Assembly (NCBI RefSeq): GCF_003950295.1
Contig: NZ_RHNP01000001.1
Span: 62,001 to 126,000, forward strand
Reading direction: 5' to 3'
DNA from: Loigolactobacillus iwatensis
GTDB lineage: Bacteria > Bacillota > Bacilli > Lactobacillales > Lactobacillaceae
Length of the DNA: 64,000 bases
Shown: positions 61,329-64,000 of the stretch, in pieces
Layout of the letters: each line of letters opens with the position of its first letter
Position numbering within the stretch: position 1 is the first letter of the stretch
The notes under the pieces: model-generated
The model's input: only the letters and a program-made list of their open reading frames with translations
Database searches by the model: none
Told to the model about the DNA's origin: nothing
Program-made: the position numbers and the translations under genes

Positions 61329-61974
61329 AAGCTTTTTGAGCTGAAGTAACGGCCGTAACATCAAACTTAGCATCCTGCAAAACTTTAGTCACGCTAGCAG
61401 CGTCCTTAGTATCTACGTGTAACTCCACTTCTTTTTCGTTATCTCGCTTCGTCACCATTAACGTAAGAATATTGTAATTCTTAGTGGCCAACGCATTGCC
61501 CACGCGCGCAAGAAAACCAGCTTCATCCTTAGTAACCCGCACCGAAACACTTGTGCCACCTTCGTTATAGCCGGCAACGTTTAAGAAGGCATCAAAAATA
61601 TCGTTATTTGTAATAATGCCCACTAAAGCCCCGTCATCAACAACTGGTAGCACACCGATATTATGTTTACGCATTGTGTAAATTGCGTCTTCTAAAACAA
61701 CATTGGACGGCGTCGTCAACACATCTTTTTCCATGATATCAGCGACAGTTGTTTTAGTCAGTAAATAGTTAACTTCGTAAACTGATAAACTTGTTGCTTT
61801 TGATGGCAATGCCCGCTGAATGATTCCTTCAGTGACAAGCCCAACTAGTTTGCCACCATCAAGTACCGGTAAACGATGAATATCGTGCTCCTTCATTAAA
61901 TCAACGGCATCATTAATTCGCGTCGTTGGTTGTGCCGTAATTAACTTTTTTGTCATAAAATCTGCAACACTCAT
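61327..61974 (-). CDS. CBS-pair and ACT domain protein (AcuB-like) in the liv operon
   Basis: A 215-residue cytoplasmic protein. Two CBS motifs (about residues 8-58 and 74-128: MKEHDIHRLPVLDGGKLVG and MRKHNIGVLPVVDDGALVG) are followed by a C-terminal ACT-like domain (about 140-210). AcuB-type proteins bind adenine nucleotides and regulate partners. ATG 61974 lies only four bases after livF, so it is the last gene of the branched-chain amino-acid transporter operon and may tune transport or metabolism. Confidence 0.85.
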   Translation of the reverse strand: MSVADFMTKKLITAQPTTRINDAVDLMKEHDIHRLPVLDGGKLVGLVTEGIIQRALPSKATSLSVYEVNYLLTKTTVADIMEKDVLTTPSNVVLEDAIYTMRKHNIGVLPVVDDGALVGIITNNDIFDAFLNVAGYNEGGTSVSVRVTKDEAGFLARVGNALATKNYNILTLMVTKRDNEKEVELHVDTKDAASVTKVLQDAKFDVTAVTSAQKA

Positions 61975-61978
61975 ACTT

Positions 61979-62686
61979 TTATCCCCCTAAATATGCTTTC
62001 TGGACTTCATCATTGGCTAACAATTCCTTACCAGTTCCGGACAAGATAATATTACCCGTGGATAAAACGTAGCCACGATCAGCAATGGATAAGGCTTTAG
62101 AAGCATTCTGTTCAATTAATAATACTGTGGTACCTTGTTTTTTGATTGCTTGAATAATATCAAAGATTTCATTGATAAAGATTGGCGCCAGGCCCATTGA
62201 AGGTTCGTCCATCAACAATAACTTCGGCTTAGCCATTAACGCACGGCCCATGGCTAACATCTGCTGTTCACCACCAGATAGCGTTGCGGCGTCCTGATCA
62301 CGCCGTTCCTTTAAAACGGGGAAACGTTCAAAAACCATGGCGTAATCCGCCTTAACTCCGTCTCGATCTTTCCGTAAAAAGGCGCCCATTTGTAAATTTT
62401 CTAAAACGGATAATCCCGGGAAAATATGGCGGCCTTCAGGGACTTGTGAAATTCCATCGGCCACAATTTTTTGTGACTTTTTATTTTGAATTTCTTTACC
62501 TTCATAGATTATTTTACCGCTGGCTGGACGCATTAAACCAGAGATTGTTTTTAAAATCGTTGTTTTACCAGCACCATTGGCACCGATCAGTGAAACGATT
62601 TCACCTTCATTAACGTCAAAGCTGACGCCCTTAACTGCGTGAATAACGCCATAATTAACAGCCAAATCGCTAACTTGTAGCAGCAT
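61979..62686 (-). CDS. livF: Branched-chain amino-acid ABC transporter ATP-binding protein LivF
   Basis: A 235-residue ABC ATPase. Walker A GANGAGKTT, signature LSGGEQQM, Walker B LLLMDEPSMGL. The LivF hallmark VPEGRHIFPGLSV is present. ATG 62686 overlaps the livG stop by one base. Confidence 0.95.
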   Translation of the reverse strand: MLLQVSDLAVNYGVIHAVKGVSFDVNEGEIVSLIGANGAGKTTILKTISGLMRPASGKIIYEGKEIQNKKSQKIVADGISQVPEGRHIFPGLSVLENLQMGAFLRKDRDGVKADYAMVFERFPVLKERRDQDAATLSGGEQQMLAMGRALMAKPKLLLMDEPSMGLAPIFINEIFDIIQAIKKQGTTVLLIEQNASKALSIADRGYVLSTGNIILSGTGKELLANDEVQKAYLGG

Positions 62687-63462
62687 TACGCTTCACCTCC
62701 CAAGTATGCCTTGATAACCTTTGGATCCTTCTGTACCTCTTCTGGTGTCCCTTCAGCGATCAATTGACCGTATTCCAAAACGTAAATTCGTTCGGCAACG
62801 TTCATAACCAATGACATATCGTGTTCAATTAGTAAAATAGTGATGTGGAATTCTTCTTGAATTTGGCGAATTAGCCGCGTTAGGTCCGCAGTTTCCTCAG
62901 GATTCATCCCCGCAGCAGGTTCGTCTAAAAAGAGAATCTTCGGTTTGGTTGCTAGTGCACGCACAATCTCCAAACGCCGTTGGGCACCATAAGGCAAGTT
63001 TTTTGCTAATTTATCAGCGTCATCTTGCATATCAAAAATTTTCAACAAATCTAATACTTGTTGATGCAACTCATCTTCCTTTTTATAAAAAGAAGGCAGG
63101 CGAAAGATACTTTCTAAAAAGCCCTCTTTATTTTTACTTGTCATGGCAATCAACACATTATCCTCAACTGACAGGCCCTTGAATAAACGAATATTTTGGA
63201 AGGTTCGGGCCAATCCTGCTTGCGCGATCGTATAAGGCTTCTTTTTATTCAAAACCTCCAAACCAGCATCGGCCTGTAAGGTTACGGTTCCTTCAGACGG
63301 AACAATAACGCCAGTCAATAAATTAAACAGCGTCGTTTTGCCGGCACCATTTGGTCCAATTAAGGCAACCAGTTCATTATCATCCAAATGCATCGAAACA
63401 TCGGAAACGGCCGTCAAGCCACCAAAATTTTTCGTTAAACCCTTAACATCTAGTAAAGTCAT
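62686..63462 (-). CDS. livG: Branched-chain amino-acid ABC transporter ATP-binding protein LivG
   Basis: A 258-residue ABC ATPase. Walker A GPNGAGKTT, LivG motif LARTFQNIRLF, signature LPYGAQRR, Walker B ILFLDEPAAGMNP and H-loop IEHDMSL. It follows livM directly. Confidence 0.95.
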   Translation of the reverse strand: MTLLDVKGLTKNFGGLTAVSDVSMHLDDNELVALIGPNGAGKTTLFNLLTGVIVPSEGTVTLQADAGLEVLNKKKPYTIAQAGLARTFQNIRLFKGLSVEDNVLIAMTSKNKEGFLESIFRLPSFYKKEDELHQQVLDLLKIFDMQDDADKLAKNLPYGAQRRLEIVRALATKPKILFLDEPAAGMNPEETADLTRLIRQIQEEFHITILLIEHDMSLVMNVAERIYVLEYGQLIAEGTPEEVQKDPKVIKAYLGGEA

Positions 63463-64000
63463 TTAAGCGTCCCCCTTTGCCTTAAACTTCGTAAATATGC
63501 GGCGAACTGAGAACTCCCAAGTACCTAACAATCCAGAAGGCTTAAAGACCATGATTAAGATCAAGGCTAACGAATAAAGTACCATTCTTAAAGTCCCAAA
63601 ATTTTGTAAAACCATGTCCAATAATCCTAGAACGATCGCGGCTACATAGGTTCCGGTAATACTACCAATACCACCCATAACAACGATGATTAAAATGTTA
63701 ATTGACTCCATAATACCGAAATCATTCGGTGCAATTGTTTGGATATAGCTGGCGTGTAACGCACCACCAATCGCGGCAGTTGCTGCACCAAGAACAAAGG
63801 CAATAACCTTCCATTTGGTAATATTAACACCCATGGATTCAGCGGCAATTTCATCTTCACGGACGGACATAACCGCACGACCATCACGACTATGAATAAA
63901 GTTAACAATCAGAATTGTTGTTAAACAAACGAAGAGGTAAACCACCGACCAGTTAGCTAATTGGGGAATGTTGTATAAGCCCGCTGGCCCATTTGTGATC
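63463..64000 (-). CDS. livM: Branched-chain amino-acid ABC transporter permease LivM, 5' part outside window
   Basis: The frame is open to the right edge; the visible 179 residues cover the C-terminal half with about five helices. The LivM/LivH signature SVREDEIAAESMGVNITKWKVIAFVLGAA is present. ATG 63945 is internal. The N-terminus, livH and livJ are expected beyond 64000. Confidence 0.92.
   Translation of the reverse strand, partial: ITNGPAGLYNIPQLANWSVVYLFVCLTTILIVNFIHSRDGRAVMSVREDEIAAESMGVNITKWKVIAFVLGAATAAIGGALHASYIQTIAPNDFGIMESINILIIVVMGGIGSITGTYVAAIVLGLLDMVLQNFGTLRMVLYSLALILIMVFKPSGLLGTWEFSVRRIFTKFKAKGDA

Overview
The window is an AT-rich chromosomal segment of a low-GC Firmicute, most likely a member of the Lactobacillaceae. 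The evidence is the set of families present: three cell-anchored DUF915 alpha/beta hydrolases, TagE/TarM-type glycosyltransferases, YueI, YugP, YqkB-like and YihY proteins, GatD, a UvrX/YolD-type SOS cassette, T-box leaders, TTG/GTG starts behind strong GGAGG-type ribosome binding sites, and a perfect Gram-positive LexA box. Species cannot be fixed from the sequence alone. There are no rRNA or tRNA genes, no CRISPR array, no prophage and no transposase gene.

Layout. 1-4.6 kb: the 3' part of a GDSL esterase, glycerate kinase, an OhrR-type peroxide regulator with its own operator, a DUF915 hydrolase, an unknown protein and a cupin. 5-9.4 kb: a small membrane protein, a paired SMR exporter, a GNAT, UspA, a second DUF915 hydrolase and an acyltransferase. 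9.8-12.7 kb: a T-box leader and a ketopantoate-reductase-like gene, then a third DUF915 hydrolase with a membrane protein. 12.9-17.4 kb: a Mn/Zn ABC transporter, a Bcr/CflA-like exporter and YueI. 17.6-22.3 kb: a giant MMPL protein with its TetR regulator and a perfect palindromic operator. 22.5-26.6 kb: hflX behind a leader peptide, then tyrA-aroK under a Tyr-type T-box. 26.7-35.7 kb: a P-type ATPase, small proteins, YihY, a SUKH-domain protein, guaB and a pentapeptide protein. 35.9-39.4 kb: an Fe-S family protein and two tandem glycosyltransferases. 39.9-48.3 kb: gatD without murT, a zinc-ribbon membrane protein, YugP, an XRE regulator, rarA, a YeiH/LysR pair, a cysteine-less Spx and a TetR regulator. 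48.5-53.5 kb: a LicD-flippase pair, FMN riboswitch-ribU, ogt and an aldo/keto reductase. 53.6-57 kb: the SOS mutagenesis cassette and a GNAT. 57-64 kb: a Ser/Thr-rich anchored protein, tpx, an LCP ligase, two tiny membrane proteins, RNase HI, and the livM-livG-livF-CBS/ACT operon running off the right edge.

The most unusual material is outside the genes. Two families of dispersed intergenic repeats can be seen. One carries a GGCTAGGAC...GTCCTAGCC stem and an arm containing TTACGTTACGCAGTAAAC. The other is bounded by GTGTTTGAAAA...TTTTCAAACAC. At 24.3-24.5 kb the second is inserted inside a copy of the first, which is direct evidence of past mobility. Another copy lies in the hflX leader just after a nine-codon leader peptide, and a related copy separates the metal-transporter promoter from its first gene.

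Other points for follow-up: two genes (yihY, rarA) that have no ATG, GTG or TTG upstream of conserved N-terminal sequence and appear to start with AUU and AUC; an Spx paralogue with both CXXC cysteines replaced; a T-box controlling a ketopantoate-reductase-like gene; and a SUKH-domain protein with a long disordered N-terminal region.
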